Shown in pieces: positions 1 through 11,996 of a DNA stretch of 64,000 nt. The notes under the pieces were generated by a model, which worked only from the letters and a program-made list of their open reading frames with translations, was not told the origin of the DNA and ran no database searches. A program made the translations under genes and the position numbers. Origin of the DNA: Daphnia pulex (Eukaryota > Arthropoda > Branchiopoda > Diplostraca > Daphniidae); NCBI RefSeq assembly GCF_021134715.1, contig NC_060026.1:558001-622000 (forward strand), in the 5' to 3' direction. Within the stretch, counting starts at the first letter, position 1. Each line of letters begins with the position of its first letter.

Positions 1-640
1 TAATTGCGCTGTACGGGATATTTATGCAGCTGCTGCTGTTGGAGGACAACCGGTTTTACACAGAGAAATCGTTGGCTCGCTCTATAATACGTTGAAGGGG
101 TGAACCGAAAGTCACCCTTTTCCAGCACAGTCAGAAATTATCTGATATTCAATTTGGTGAAACCCAACGATGACGTGAAAGTATAGTCATTTTTACTACA
201 CATTTTTATTATTCATGCGCCCTATAGTACCGTCTAATACCAAGAAGGACTGATAGCTCGTGCCTACAGGGATGAAATGAAACACGCAGTCGCAGTGGCC
301 AGTTGGGAAACCCATATAAAACAAGTTTTTTTTTTCTTTTCGCTCTCTTTTTTTCCTCGAATTTATTGATGTCCAGTTTAAGAAATAGACTGAGAAACAT
401 TGCTACATTGGAAGATAAAAAAGTGAAACATCAACTCTGTTTTATAATAATGCCCGTCTAAAATTTTCCCACCGAAAAGATATATGCTGACAGCAGCCAG
501 TGCCGGCGATGATTACACGACCTACTTAAAACATAACCATTGAACCTGTCAAGCAGTTCTGGACTCCCTTCTCTTATTCTTTCTTATAACGTTGAAAATT
601 GGGTTTTGGTTATCTAAATTTGAGTTAACCTGCAGCGTAG
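1..640 (+). repeat. U module, copy 1
   Basis: This non-coding segment recurs upstream of the secreted-protein genes. Shared blocks include a run around an ACCGGTTTT core, the 'gtcatttttact' stretch near 187 and the 'caagaaggactgat' stretch near 241. The same order is seen near 6,060, 9,120, 21,120 and 24,060. I find no convincing coding frame. It probably carries the distal promoter of the H genes or is simply part of the duplicated segment. Confidence 0.7.
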
Positions 641-864
641 ACCTCAATGTACTATGCCTTCACCTGTGTGCGACTCGAGAGATTTTCGTCGTGCTCGTGC
701 CTGTCCCCAGGCCTTAATTTTTCTTTCTTTTTTCTTTAAGGTTTTCAGTTGGGTTTTCAGTTGCGGAACTGCTGGACGATCATCCGAAACACTTCCAGGA
801 AAGGTGCAATGTAAATAATACGGACACGCCTCGCTTCTTTTTCTCGAGCTTTCCATCAGTATAG

Positions 865-873
865 TATAAAAAA
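865..873 (+). promoter_or_regulatory. TATA box of H1
   Basis: A TATAAAAAA stretch follows a 'tccatcagt' block and precedes a conserved start region ('cagtctcttcttcgcaacccgaacc'-like) shared by the H1, H3 and H4 copies. It lies about 140 bases before the H1 start codon. The matching elements of H3 and H4 are near 21,763 and 24,866. Confidence 0.6.
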
Positions 874-1003
874 GCAAGGTACGTTTTAATTTTGACAGCA
901 GTCTCTTCTTCGCAACCCGAACCTTAACGTCTAATACCTGACTGCGCATTGAATCGATTCAATAATCGATCGGATATATAACGGCAGTAGGACATATATT
1001 GTG

Positions 1004-2264
1004 ATGTTCTCTATTTGTTTTATCTGTAGGCTAAGTTCATCAATAAGACAAAATTCAAGAATTTATTAGGCCTAGCTTTATTTGTTTTCACCGATTGATT
1101 TGATTTGATTTGAATTTTAATTTTTCCGACAGTCTATTTTCTAGTGATAATGGCGTCTGAAGATTTGATGACGAGTTTGGAGACCATCAGACTTCAGCAG
1201 AAGATAAAAGAACCAGCATTGTTGCGCTTCCCTTCCATCCCCTCGCTAGTCGATCCTTGCGATTTCTCATCATCTAACGTGTTTTACTCCGAAGAGCTAT
1301 ACGCGTCGCCTGCAACGTGGAGAGATTTAACATTAAGAAATGGGGGAATTGCGCATCCAGCAGCACTCGGTTTCATCGGTTCTAACCTAGTAGACGAGCA
1401 GTTCGCAGAACTGCTTTGTCTATTGAACGACGCCAGGAGAGAAGAGGAGCAGTCCTCGTTGACTAAAGAGTTTAAACTTGTCGTTTCACAAGCATTGCAC
1501 TTGACCAGCCGCATTTATTCGCCCTCGGTTTGTAACCTCCATATAGTTTCCTATTATTATTGTTTTTAAATTCACTTGACTGCCTTTAATATTGAAATGA
1601 AAAAGGTGCTACCTAAATGCGCTGGATACAAGTTGGAGTCACTTCCTCCAGACAATTTACTCATCGGTTTCTCTACGGTTCAAAATGACCCATTCTTCAG
1701 TTGTATACTCTTATATTTTGTGACGTATTTTTCCCTTTGCGTTTTACACAGGAAGACATTCAGCTACAAGAGATCTATCGCAGCTTGATAATTGTGGTGC
1801 TTCATCTGTACGCAATCATACGCGACATTTACAATTCCGCCAGATTGTGCCCGTCAGAAAGCCTCGCCCATCTTCAAATCCTTCGTCAGTGAGTCACTTG
1901 TCAAACCACAAAATGAAAATGCTATCATTAAAAACAAAAAGTGTTCGATTCGAATTAGATTGATTGGTAAAGTGGAAACGTCCATGTGTCTCGTTTTGCA
2001 GTCTGCCGCCATTGGCAAACGGAAAGAAAAAGTGGATTATTTAACAGTGACTCACGAAGTTCTTCAAACCGCCATCCACCGTTACTATCATTGCTCAGCC
2101 AGGTAGTGTAAATATATTTGCCTGTGTTATAGTGTTAGATGTTAACGCAGGAATTATTCAAATAATGCATTTTCGTTGTCGGGATAAACAGGGAGGTTCG
2201 TGAATGCCTGGTGATGAACTACACATCCGCAGTATTCGGCTTCGTTCAACGTTACCTTGATTAA
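1004..2264 (+). CDS. Secreted helical six-cysteine protein H1
   Basis: Six-exon gene: 1004-1025, 1133-1527, 1606-1677, 1752-1888, 1959-2102 and 2192-2264. Phases close exactly, giving 280 residues. The first exon and the start of the second encode a hydrophobic signal peptide (MFSICFIFYFLVIMAS). The mature part has DPCDF, a DARREEEQSSLTKEF helix, LPKC, RLCPSES, SMCLVL, a YYHCSAR helix and ECLVMNYTS near the end, so six well-spaced cysteines in mostly helical sequence. Exon 5 was placed by its acceptor at 1957-1958, the only choice that keeps frame in both H1 and H2. Exon 3 has a weak acceptor and a weak donor (gttcaa). Three paralogues lie at 9,896, 21,861 and 25,002. I do not recognise the family. 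The fold resembles small helical secreted factors, but that is only inference. Confidence 0.72.
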
Positions 2265-2389
2265 TGCTTACAATCTATCGACTCTTGAAGAATTTCGCGG
2301 CAATTGACGAGAAAAACATCAAAAGAGATCTATTTGATTTACGACTTAGTTCCCAAGATTATAAACGACATATAGTCATATATAGTGAA

Positions 2390-2920
2390 CATTTATACAA
2401 CAAAAATTCTAAATGAGTTTAATCAATATTCCTTACGTCGAATCGGCTGTTGGGGAATAATGCTTTTGAAGGAGTAACAGTAGTTCAACTAAAACAATGT
2501 CAAGGTCAACAACAATATGAACGATGCACCCAACGTTGATAGAATATTCCATTTGATATTGGTATCCTGGTGAGTCTTTCCATTGAATAAGCACGGCAAC
2601 TTGATATGCATATTTACTTTTAGGATATGCACTTTGGTGGAAGCGGATCACGGTTGTTTGCAAGGTTTTTACGTTTATAGCTGATTTGGATATAATATGA
2701 CGAGCCTAATTTTCTTAACACATCCACACACAATAAAACTCAAGAAACATTTGCTGAGAAAAACACGCCCAACTGTGCGGATAGCGTTAAATATTAAAAC
2801 GAAAATTCATACTAACACGTATAAACTCACGTGTTGGATAACTCCCTTAGCCTACTTTCGAAGTTGCAGCCACGAACAGGTCTGCAGCCATACTGCCGTC
2901 TGATGTGGGAGATTTTCGTA
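2390..2920 (-). pseudogene. 5' fragment of a CASD1-like gene
   Basis: This stretch is a diverged copy of 13,650-14,170, the 5' end of the CASD1-like gene. The first coding exon is still open (2437-2552, minus). It starts MEYSINVGCIV, has a hydrophobic anchor rich in Val and Leu, and ends at a GTAAG donor in the same place as its parent. None of the luminal esterase exons follow; the S module begins instead. It is best read as a duplicated gene start left without a body. Confidence 0.55.
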
Positions 2921-3257
2921 GCAAGTGTGTCTGTCTGTTGCTTCAGTTCAGACTTTCAAGGACAAGGACTTGATTGTGACTAGTTTTGTATATACACAGC
3001 CTGTTGATGCGGGAACATCAATGCTTTTGCTGCACTGTCTCAGATTTTCCCTGAAGCGCTATCTTCTATTAATGTTTCAATCTAGACGCTGTGCAAAATT
3101 TAAAAAAATGTTATACAGCAACACAATATTGTATTATAGACTGATTTTTGTTCTGCCATTTAAACGTTGTCTTTAAAATAAAGTCTCCTTATAAACTAAT
3201 GACGTCATAAAGGAAATCATTTTTACTACACGTGCTGTAATTGTAATGCGTAAAATT
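2921..3257. other. Intergenic, nothing recognised
   Basis: AT-rich sequence between the CASD1-like fragment and the S module. I see no supported gene or repeat in it. Confidence 0.4.
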
Positions 3258-4183
3258 GTCAGGAGTGTGGTCGTATTAGTTGACCTTCATTGGTTGAGCA
3301 TGCATGAGGCTAGACTCATGTGAGTTAATCGGCCATTCCATTTTCCCCTTCGCTCCGTAAACCTGTTTGGCTGTTTTACCATTGAACGCGATTTGTGATG
3401 AGCCAAGTTACATGAATAAACAATTTCAAGCTATCTGCTAGCCTTTACAGCTGGCTGAGAAAACAAAAATGTGGAACGGATTCATTGGCTTGATATAGAT
3501 TTAAGTCATTTTCCTCTATATTATTTGTTTAAGAAGAAACGAATCAAAACGTGTTCTGTAAAAAAAAAAGAGATGGCAATGGAATTTCGGTAATCTGAGG
3601 ATTCGAAACAATATCGTAGAGCTTCTAGTTAAGAAAGAAAAGATTCGATTCTCCTTAATTTTGTTGTGTGGGTTTCAATTTCCCGCGCGGTTCTTTGCGT
3701 TGCCGGGTGCTCGAGTCGAAAGATAAATAATGATAAAATCTAAATTTATTCTATTGTAATTTCTTTTAATTATTTTTATACTATTTTTTTAAATTAAAGT
3801 TTAAATAAATGAAGTAGTTTTTTCAATTTAATATGCTTTATTGTAAATCGGGCATCATCTAGTTTTCCGGAGTAGATCGGAAATTCGCCGGTAGAGGAAA
3901 CCTCGCCGTCGCCGATATCACGGCTCTCACAGGTGATGACCTCAATTAGTATAATACGTGCATACAGGCCATTTAGTCCCATTCCAAGTTTAGGTAAAAA
4001 TAATATTTTAGTGATTCTCGAATTATGCTTGACGAATGTTTAAATTGTTCCAGAGCTATACTATTGATGTTTCTTGTGTAATAGTGGGATTCATGTTCGT
4101 TGCTGTTCTACCATCCCAGCATGAGTCCTAAACGTGGTGAGTAACACTAACACACCGGGTTTCTACAGTCCTGTAATTAATTT

Positions 4184-4264
4184 CATGGTGATCTTACGAG
4201 TCTCGATCGTATGAATTTGACAAGGTTCATTTATTGATTCCAACATATAACTACCACTGATAAT
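4184..4264 (+). ncRNA. Box C/D snoRNA, U30-like (copy A)
   Basis: Candidate with box C at GTGATCT (4188), a D'-like ATGA at 4211 and box D CTGA at 4257-4260. The 13 bases before D' match, with one mismatch, the complement of the very conserved 18S stretch ACGAACGAGACTC. That is the region which vertebrate U30 (SNORD30, carried by the UHG host) methylates. The rRNA match is from memory. Box C departs from the consensus. Confidence 0.5.
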
Positions 4265-4411
4265 TAAATCATCTATTTTAAAATTACCTCTGCTCTTCGC
4301 AAAACTAAACTTGTGGTCTTGTTTGGTTAATCAGGCATGAGTGATGTTGGCGTGGAACTAACTTAGGACATTCATTGAGGTAAATTAACTTTCATTCTGT
4401 GAAGCTTAAAA

Positions 4412-4491
4412 TGAAAGTGATGAACAACTTATCCACTCTGAGGTGCAATGATGCATCACCTAATCCATCCTTACCTACATTCTCTGAAATA
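4412..4491 (+). ncRNA. Box C/D snoRNA, 28S guide (copy A)
   Basis: Has box C GTGATGA (4417-4423), D' CTGA, a C'-like ATGATGC and box D CTGA (4484-4487) in a span of about 70 bases, all canonical. The stretch before box D (ttacctacatt) is complementary to 28S rRNA AATGTAGGTAA, recalled as strongly conserved. It sits in an intron of the S host gene, and the same element occurs at 7,331 and 19,884. Confidence 0.7.
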
Positions 4492-4896
4492 TTCTTCGAT
4501 TGTAAAACATCACATTTGTCTGTCCCAATTCTTAAACTTTTCTTATCTCATAGGTTGTTCTTCTAGCTGATGGGAAACTTCTTTAAAGGTGTGTATTGCT
4601 CTTTTCAAATCAGGCTATGTTTCAAATTCATTTCTGTTTATTATTTCGTGATTTGCTTTATTACCCGTCATACACAAATTGGATGTTGGAATATTTTCTG
4701 AGGTTACCATTGTTGAACTGAGAATATCAATGGCCCAAACAATATTTTTAATTCTTTGTGAGTGGTATATTCATTTAGTTACACATTTTTAACGGTTATT
4801 TTTTGATAGGATTTACTGTGGTGTATTGCCGTCTAGCTGCTTCAGCATTTTGTCCTCAGGTAATAAATAGAACTTTGGTATCGATTAACTTTGAAA

Positions 4897-4971
4897 TGAT
4901 GATGATGAGTTGCTTATTGGTCCGTGTTTATGATCAAATGATTTTAAATAATTCAGTAAGCTCTGAGTTAT
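4897..4971 (+). ncRNA. Box C/D snoRNA, second 28S guide (copy A)
   Basis: Has box C ATGATGA (4902-4908), D'-like ATGA near 4930, a C'-like ATGATTT and box D CTGA (4963-4966). The guide before D' (ttggtccgtgttt) is complementary to 28S AAACACGGACCAA, another universally conserved stretch. The copy-B counterpart near 7,921 has changed guide bases and no clear box C. Confidence 0.6.
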
Positions 4972-6054
4972 CAGAGTGTTACGCGTGAAGTTGTATCGGT
5001 CGGTCGTAACACTATTTTTTTTTTGTTTCAGGTGGTTCATTCTCACGCTTGGCCTGTCTATATCCTCTTGCTATCGTCTGTTAATCGTGATGTGAGTATT
5101 GCCTAAGATTGAAATGTTTGGTGTGGTGTGAAAGTTTAACATTAAGAGCATTGGGTTTTGATTTTCATTGATTACTTGTCATTAGGCTTAAGTCGGGGGT
5201 GGGTATTTGTTTCATGGTGAGTTGCCTATCTTAGAATGATTAAGGTTGTTGCGATGAAAAAATCTTTAACAAATTCTGGATGAAGGAAATATTGTCTGAA
5301 AATCTGATTCTTACTATTTGATAAAATGCATTTCCATTGAAGTAAGTTTAAGTATTTTGCTTTCCCAGTTGGTGTGGAAATGGCTTACCTTTGTTCACCA
5401 GATTTCGTCAAAGATTTTTTCTCGCGGTGTGATAAATTTTCATTGTGGGACGTAAATAAACGAATTTCCAAGTTGATAAATTCTTTTATCTACTTCTCAG
5501 TGAATTGAAAATGAAGGCCTTTTGAGTTGCATTCCAAATGCTCTGATACGAACATTATTTATAAAGTTGGCATAGTTATGAAAAACTGAAGTCATTAACT
5601 CATTTCTGTGTGCATAAATATGGTATAACATTTGGCAAAAGGGGAATTTCAGATATTGAATGGAAGTATTCAGAATGGGCAAAATATTAGTAATTCAAAC
5701 TGAAATTTTTGTTAAAGCATGATGCAAGTATTTTTTTATCAGCTTGCATTTTAAATACTGTTTATTTTCAGAATACCCAGCCTACCTAAAAAAATTGAGA
5801 ATGGTTTCAATGTCTCGCAGGGAAGATAGAAACGTAGAACCTGATTCCGTCAGTCAGGCATTTTATCATTTCTTTCACTGTCTACTACATTTCTTATTAC
5901 GCAGGTTTAGGTAGTAGCCCGTCATGCAAGAATGAGTAATGCGCAAGTGTAGTTATCGTTATTTCAACTGTTGGACGAAGTGTCATTGACTCTAAAGACG
6001 GCTGGAAACTAGTAATGGAAAATTTGCTATACCCACTACTCTGCTGTCTGCTGT

Positions 6055-6700
6055 ATTGCTGCTGGTGTTGGACAACCGGTTTTTTACTGTGAGAAACGTC
6101 GGTTTCTTTTCCGATGAACCGAAAGTTGTTGAATGTTCAAATTCAGCGTGGCAGTCATTCGACCGATGATGACGTCTTTAAGTGTAGTCATTTTTATTGC
6201 GCATTTCGTAATTCGTGCACGCGAGTACCGTGTTTACTGTCCAAGAAGGACTCGTGGCTTGATCCCATACAGAAAAACGAAGAGCCTTTCTCGCCGAGTT
6301 GGCGTGTGCCAGTCAAAGTAGTGGTCGGTCGGAAAAAACCGGTTAACGATGGTTGTTTTTTTTTCTTGTTGTTCATGACAAGATCATTAAGTAGACTGGA
6401 ACAAAAAGCAAAAATTAAATCCTTAACATAGTTTTGCTTGCCTGAGATCATCCGATCATCGTAAAGATTTGCTGCCAGTATAGCCAGCCCCCTTCTTCAC
6501 AAGAACCTGCGAGATCCCCTCTTGCCCTTCTTATTTTCAACGGTAATTCGTGTTTTTAATCTCTACATTTTTCTTTTAGGTAGATCGATCCTAATGTCTT
6601 AGTCCTCTGATTTGGCTACTCCAGATTTATCTCGCACTTGTCCCTGGGTCTCTATTTCTCAAAATTGTTATCTTTTTTAAAATAATAATAATCTGTAAAT
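6055..6700 (+). repeat. U module, copy 2 (no H gene follows)
   Basis: Carries the same ACCGGTTTT block and downstream order as copy 1. Here it runs straight into S-module sequence at about 6,760 without any H exons, so the H gene was lost or skipped in this unit. Confidence 0.6.
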
Positions 6701-7087
6701 TTTTTATCTCTTTTAATCATTCTCATATATTTTTTTAAATATAACTTTTAATCTAAATTATAAATAGGGCATCACCTAGTTTTACAGAGGATCGGAAACT
6801 CGCTGTTAAAGAGGAAATCTCGTCGATGCCAGGGGCGACTTAGAATTCAGTTCAGTTCATTCCACCAGCTCAAGAAGTCGAACTACAAGTTCAAATATCA
6901 ATAATTTTAAGCTTATGTTTTTTCACTGACTTATTCTCGTTGAATTGCATTCCTCGAATCGAGCTTGATTGATGTTCAAATTGTCCTAGGGGGTAAACAA
7001 ATTATTTCTTCGAGTCGATATCATATTTGCTGCCGTTCGGACATCCCGAACGTCCTAGACGTGAATACCAGTCCTTAGTTCTTTTGT

Positions 7088-7167
7088 AGGACGATCTTTC
7101 GAGTCTCGTTCGTATGAATTTGACAGGGTCTATTTGTTGACTCCAAAACTTAACTACCACTGATTTT
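7088..7167 (+). ncRNA. U30-like snoRNA (copy B)
   Basis: The guide (7101-7113) is an exact complement of the 18S stretch ACGAACGAGACTC, next to ATGA, with box D CTGA at 7160-7163. Box C is degraded (ACGATCT), so function is doubtful although the guide is perfect. Confidence 0.4.
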
Positions 7168-7330
7168 TAAGTGACGACAATTTTAAATTTTCTTCTGCCC
7201 TTCGCAAAGCTAATCTATGTTTCTTTTTTAGATAATTTAGCCATGAGTGTCGTTCGCGTCGTGGAACTAGCTTTGGGCAGTCCTTGAGGTATAAAAAAAT
7301 CTTACCTTTCTAAAAGCTCAAATTAGAATG

Positions 7331-7402
7331 GAATGTGATGACACAACTTATCTGAAGTGTAGTGATGTGATCACCTAATTCATCTTTACCTACGTTCTCT
7401 GT
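7331..7402 (+). ncRNA. 28S-guide snoRNA (copy B, degenerate)
   Basis: Box C GTGATGA is kept (7335-7341). The D' box is kept, but box D reads CTGT instead of CTGA and the guide has a change. It is probably a decayed copy of the element at 4,412. Confidence 0.4.
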
Positions 7403-9114
7403 TTTATCCTTCAATTTAAAAACACCATTGTAATATCAGGAATCTTTCACTTGTCTTATCTCGTAGGTTGTTGTCTTCTAGATCATGTGTGTATAGGAAA
7501 AGTCGCTTGAAAGGTGTGTATTATCTTTTTAAAATCTTTTCTGTTTTCTCTTTTATAATGTTTTTTGTTCATGTGTTGTTACATTAGATTTAATGATGTT
7601 TTGTTCAGGTTTGTAAACGTCTTTAATTTCCTATTTTTCCTGTATTATTTCAGGAGGGTCGTCTTGGTATCCAGATCTCACTTGATCGTAATCGCACATG
7701 GTGGATGTGGAAGCTGTGGCATGATACGTTTTTATACATTCGGAACCAAGACATTGTAGAGCTATGTACTTATTTTTTGCTGACGAGACATCTGTTTGAA
7801 TGCTTGTTTTCTTCAACAAATTATTCAACCCGCTTTTTCCTTCTACAGGTGTTGCAGTGTTTTTCTTTTACCGAGTCCGTTTTCCTCAAGTAATCAAATC
7901 TTGTCTTATTACTGACTGTATGCTTTATTGGTTCGTCTCTATGATGAAATGATTATAAATTATTCAGAAGCTCTGAGCTAAAAATGTATTAATCTTTGAT
8001 CCTACAACGGATTGTAACGCCTTTATTTGTTTACAGGTGGTTTCTCTCGCGTGGCTTGTTGATCGTATGTTTATTTTGATGTGAGTATTGTTTAGATTTG
8101 AAGCGGGTGGTCTGGATAAATAGATTTCGTCTATTATTTTCGGCATTTTCTATAAATGCCTAATACTATAGTTAACGTATTTTCTATGCTTTTCCAGGTG
8201 GTAATGAACTAATGAAGTATAGTTTTCCGTGTTGCCCAAATTGTATAATTAATTCACGGCGCTGTGGTGTCATACATACTTTTCGTGGCCAAATGCTATT
8301 TATAACATGAAGAATTCTATGTCAGTAACTTAAGACAACTATATTTCAAATTCCATCGCCGTTTTTGTTAACCTAAAGTTCTCATTCCACTTCAGCATTT
8401 TTATGTAGTACCAAGTTGCCGATTGAAATCCTACAAACGCGGTAACCATGGCAGAGCAAGCATGTCGTGTGTCATTCTTCAACTGTGTAGTAAAGCACAC
8501 CTATGGAGTTGGTAATTATGAATTCTTACTATATGGCAAGATAATGTCGTGTCCTTATGTGAAAGACTGTGGATATTCATCTGCGACCAAATTGGGGCAA
8601 AGTTCTTTTTTCATCCATTAAAAATATAGCAAGGCGAGCAGCAGTTTAATTCAATAAACAAAAATTGTTATGAAGAAATTATGTAGTAGTCTTTTCCATG
8701 TGCATGAAATCGAATGGAAGTATTCAATTGGGCAAACTATTGGAAAAAAAACTTAACTGAAATTGGGCCTGTTTTTTATCATGCAAGTATTTAATAAGCA
8801 GCTTGCTAATTATACTTGGTGTTGCACTAATACTATCTGTTTACTTTCAGAATGCCCAACCCACCTAATGAACAAAAGTAATAAAAAAAGGTTGGTTATA
8901 ATGCCTTATGGGTCTTACTACACGGCGCGACGAAATCAGGTTTCTATGCTGCTTTATTTGTTACCTTAGGCTTTTATTTCTCTCTCTAGCCTGTCATATA
9001 TAAATATAGTAATGCGTCCAGTATATTTACTCGTTCGTTCAGCCGTCGGAGGCTTTGTCATTAACTCTAATGACAGCTCGGAATACTAACGAAATTTGGA
9101 TTGCCCAGTTCGCC

Positions 9115-9700
9115 TTCCGCTATTCTACTGCTGGTACTGGACTACCGGTTTTACTCTGAGAAATCGCTGGTTTCCTTTCCGATGAACCGAAAGTTGTTAA
9201 AGACATTCAAAATCCTAAGAATCGGTGAAACCGTGATGACGTCTGTAAGTTATACAGTTGTTCATTTTTGTTTCGCCTTTCTTAATTCATGCACACGCTA
9301 GAACCTGTTCACTATCCTGGAAGGACTGATGGCTTGAGCCTATGGAAAAATGAAAGGCATTTCCCGGCGACTTGGCGTGCGTCAAAGTTATGGTGGTCGG
9401 TCAGGAAAACAGGTAAAAACCAGATTTTTTGTTGTTGTTCATGACCAATCTATCATTAAATAGATTGAGCTAGATTGAAGGAGGGAAAAAAAGCAAATAT
9501 CCGTTTCTTAGTATTTTATTACCCGTCTATAGAATCATCCGGTCGCAAAGATTTGCTGTCAGTAGCCTGATTCGATTACACGCCCTACTTAAAATGAACC
9601 TGCCAAATCCCTCTTTTTTCTCTTATTTTTCAACGGTAAAAGTCGTGTTTTTGTTCTCCATATTTTCGCTTTAGGTAGTTAGGTCTTAATGTATTATAGG
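9115..9700 (+). repeat. U module, copy 3
   Basis: Shares the ACCGGTTTT block, the 'gatgaaccgaaagttgtt' stretch and later blocks with copies 1, 2 and 5, and leads into H2. Confidence 0.6.
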
Positions 9701-9895
9701 CGATTATAGGCCTGTAATTTGCTTACCAGGAATTTGTGTTATCGTGTTCGTGATTGTCCCCGGGTTTTCTTTTTTTTTCCAAACTCTTCACTTGGGGTTA
9801 TAAGGTTTGGACGATCCGAGTCACTTGGGAAGTTGTGCGCACGGATTTCAGCGGGTCTCACTTCTTTCTCCCGAGCTCGATAGGCCCATAGAGTG

Positions 9896-11125
9896 ATGCC
9901 CTGCCTAGTCATCTGGTTACTCTGTAAGAACACCAAGATTTTATATCGCTAAAATTATTTGAATTGATTGATTTGATTTCAATTGCAGTGCTAATAGGTT
10001 TATTGGTGATTTTGGCGTCTGATGATTTTGTGACGAGTGCCATCCGATTTCAGCAGAAGAAAGAAACAGCCGAGGCTCTACTGCGCTTCCCAGTCATCCA
10101 TCCGTTAGCCGATCCTTGTCATTTCCAATCTAACATTTTTTACTCCGAGGATCGACACGCGTCCCCCGCACCCACGAGAGATTTCATCCATTTCCTGTTG
10201 GGATATGGAGGAATTCCGTTGCGTACAATCGGTTTCATCCATCCACATCTCGGAGACGTGCATCAGTTTACTGACTCGCTTCATTTAAACGACGCCAGGA
10301 GAGAAGAGGAGCAGTCCTCGTTGACCAAAGAGTTTCAACTCGTCGTTTCACAAACCTTGCACTTGATCAGTAGCATTTATTCACCCTCGGTTTGTTCTAC
10401 ATGGTTTTGAGTTCTTATTTTATAACGTGTAACCCAATTTTTTGACTATTAAACTATATTTGATATTGAAATGGAACTTAGGCGCTACGTAAATGCGACG
10501 GCTACCAGTTGGAGTCACTTCCCCGAGACAAGTTATTCGTCCTTTCCTCTACGGTATGAATAACTCATATTTGTTCCAGTATGATCTGTTATTGGGTGAC
10601 CTAATTATTCTTTATGTGTCAGCGCAGGAAGGCCCTCAGTTGCATGAACTCTATCGCAGTCTGACGACGGTGGAGGCTCATCTGCATGTAATTATCCACG
10701 ACGTCCACGATTCCGGCAGATTGTGCCCATCAGAAAGTCTCGCCAATCTTCAAATCCTTTGGCAGTGAGTTGCTTGTCTTGGCTTTAATTAAAAACAAAA
10801 ATTATTTGATTCGATTTATAGATTAATTAATAAAGTGGAAACGTCCGTGTGTCTCGTATTGCAGTCCGCCGTCATTGCCAAAGGGAAGGAAAAAGTGGAT
10901 TATTTAAGAGTAACTCACGAAGTTCTTGAAACCGTTATCCATCGCTACTACTATTGCTCAGCCAGGTAGATTTTTGCCTGTGTTATAGATGTTTATACAG
11001 ACATTATTTCAATGCATTTTCCTCGTCGGGGTAACAGGGAGATTCGAGAATGCTTGGTGATGAACTACACATCTGCAGTATTCGGCTTCGTTCAACGTTA
11101 CCTTGATTACAATCTCGACTCTTGA
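9896..11125 (+). CDS. Secreted helical six-cysteine protein H2
   Basis: Best-preserved member. Exons are 9896-9923, 9989-10389, 10482-10553, 10628-10764, 10822-10965 and 11038-11125. Phases close at 289 residues, with a TGA stop after YLDYNLDS. The signal peptide (MPCLVIWLLLLIGLLVILAS) is split by intron 1 just as in the paralogues. Cysteines fall in DPCHF, LRKCDGYQ, GRLCPSES, SVCLVL, YYYCSAR and RECLVMNY. The C-terminal half (from HELYRSL onward) is almost wholly helix-forming with no low-complexity tract. The usual TATA block of H1, H3 and H4 is diverged here, so expression may differ. Function and family are unknown. Being secreted, cysteine-paired, helical and in a young tandem array would suit an extracellular signal or defence protein, but this is inference. 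Confidence 0.75.
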
Positions 11126-11139
11126 AGAATTTCGGCATC

Positions 11140-11825
11140 AAGGAAAAGAATTATTTCCCAAGATTCGATTAAATATTTTACGGGAAAATAATATTCGCTC
11201 CGGAATTCTTTTTTTCTTTCAGACGTAGTAGTGTATGTCAACGTGATTTTAATGGCATACAATATCTCGACACTTTGACAGCGATAAGCAATTTGTTGCG
11301 AGTCTTTTTTTTCAATTTTTTTCAATTTTCGTCTTTTTATTTTTACTTTCTTTATTTTAATGTATCTAACTTCGACGGAAGTTAATGATAAATTTGGATA
11401 TATTTCGTCCTTGAAGACAGCGTTGCCATCCTTTTACTTAAATTTTATTGTTCACGAACTGTTTTGTTTTTCTATTTGTGTCCCTTTCCTCCTCATCGCC
11501 ATCGACATCATTTGCATGAAAACAAAAGAAAAATCCCGGTGGGAGTGTCGAGGTGATGAAGGGGGTTGGGGTAGATATAAAAACAAACAAAAAATCCATG
11601 ATGGCCGCCGTTTCTTACTCTTACCCCTCTTTTCTCATTCCGCCATTCTCTCTTTTGTTTCAGTTTCAGGCCCACAGTCTCACACGTTTTTCATTGCTGC
11701 TAGGATTATTGTATGTGTGTGGTTCCCAAAAGTTACTTTTGGAACTTTTATGATCTGTTTGATGTGATTCACTTGATTCTTCCTGCTGGATTGTTCCCTC
11801 AAGTGAAACAATCGTTTGATGTTTT
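11140..11825. other. Intergenic, nothing recognised
   Basis: T-rich sequence after H2 with no gene or repeat that I can support. Confidence 0.4.
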
Positions 11826-11996
11826 GCAGATGACGGAAAGGGACTTCCCATTAAGCATAACTTCTTCAACTTGTTTACGAGGACGGTGATGGACGCCTTT
11901 CTTCAATTTCCCAACTGCTGATGTCGGCCGTGATTCCCTTCGATGGATAGAGCACCCAGAGCTGCGAGCTGCCATCCAATATTCGTCATCAAGGTA
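11826..11996 (+). pseudogene. Orphan exon also fused to H4
   Basis: The stretch from about 11,870 to the GTAGGAC donor at 11,997 is a diverged copy of 25,750-25,877, where it forms the fourth exon of H4. The frame used there is interrupted here. Sequence at 12,165-12,210 also resembles 26,290-26,340, so a longer duplicated piece is involved. Its original gene is not recognised. Confidence 0.4.

Larger units (their letters stand above)
3258..5800 (+). ncRNA. S module copy A: snoRNA host gene
   Basis: A plus-strand unit of very short exons and long introns. Splice-supported exons are 4335-4379, 4554-4588, 4810-4859 and 5032-5091, with a last exon from 5772. Their GT-AG borders are kept in copies B and C, but the exon text drifts and holds no lasting reading frame (one exon reads MSDV... 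and then stops). Introns hold box C/D snoRNA candidates at 4184, 4412 and 4897. Short non-coding exons with intronic snoRNAs are the hallmark of hosts such as vertebrate SNHG1 (UHG). The 5' block (3258-3400) contains 'ttttccccttcgctcc', a pyrimidine tract like a TOP start. A further block at 3841-3920 is also shared between copies and may be an early exon. The exact 5' end is not settled. Confidence 0.6.
6760..8880 (+). ncRNA. S module copy B, decaying snoRNA host
   Basis: Homologous to copy A from the 'catcacctagtttt' block onward. Splice borders are kept for the exons near 7231-7287, 7468-7512, 7851-7890 and 8037-8081, and for the last exon from about 8851. Two snoRNAs are recognisable, but both have weakened boxes. 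The short-exon layout is the same as in copy A. Confidence 0.5.

Noticed and set aside
5246-5300. Fourth box C/D snoRNA in S copy A
   Set aside because: GCGATGA and CTGA are present, but box C breaks consensus, D' is CTGG and no rRNA match for the guides is known to me.
11360-11767. 135-residue plus-strand frame after H2
   Set aside because: Composition looks like translated intron or intergenic DNA. No paralogue occurs in the other duplicated units.
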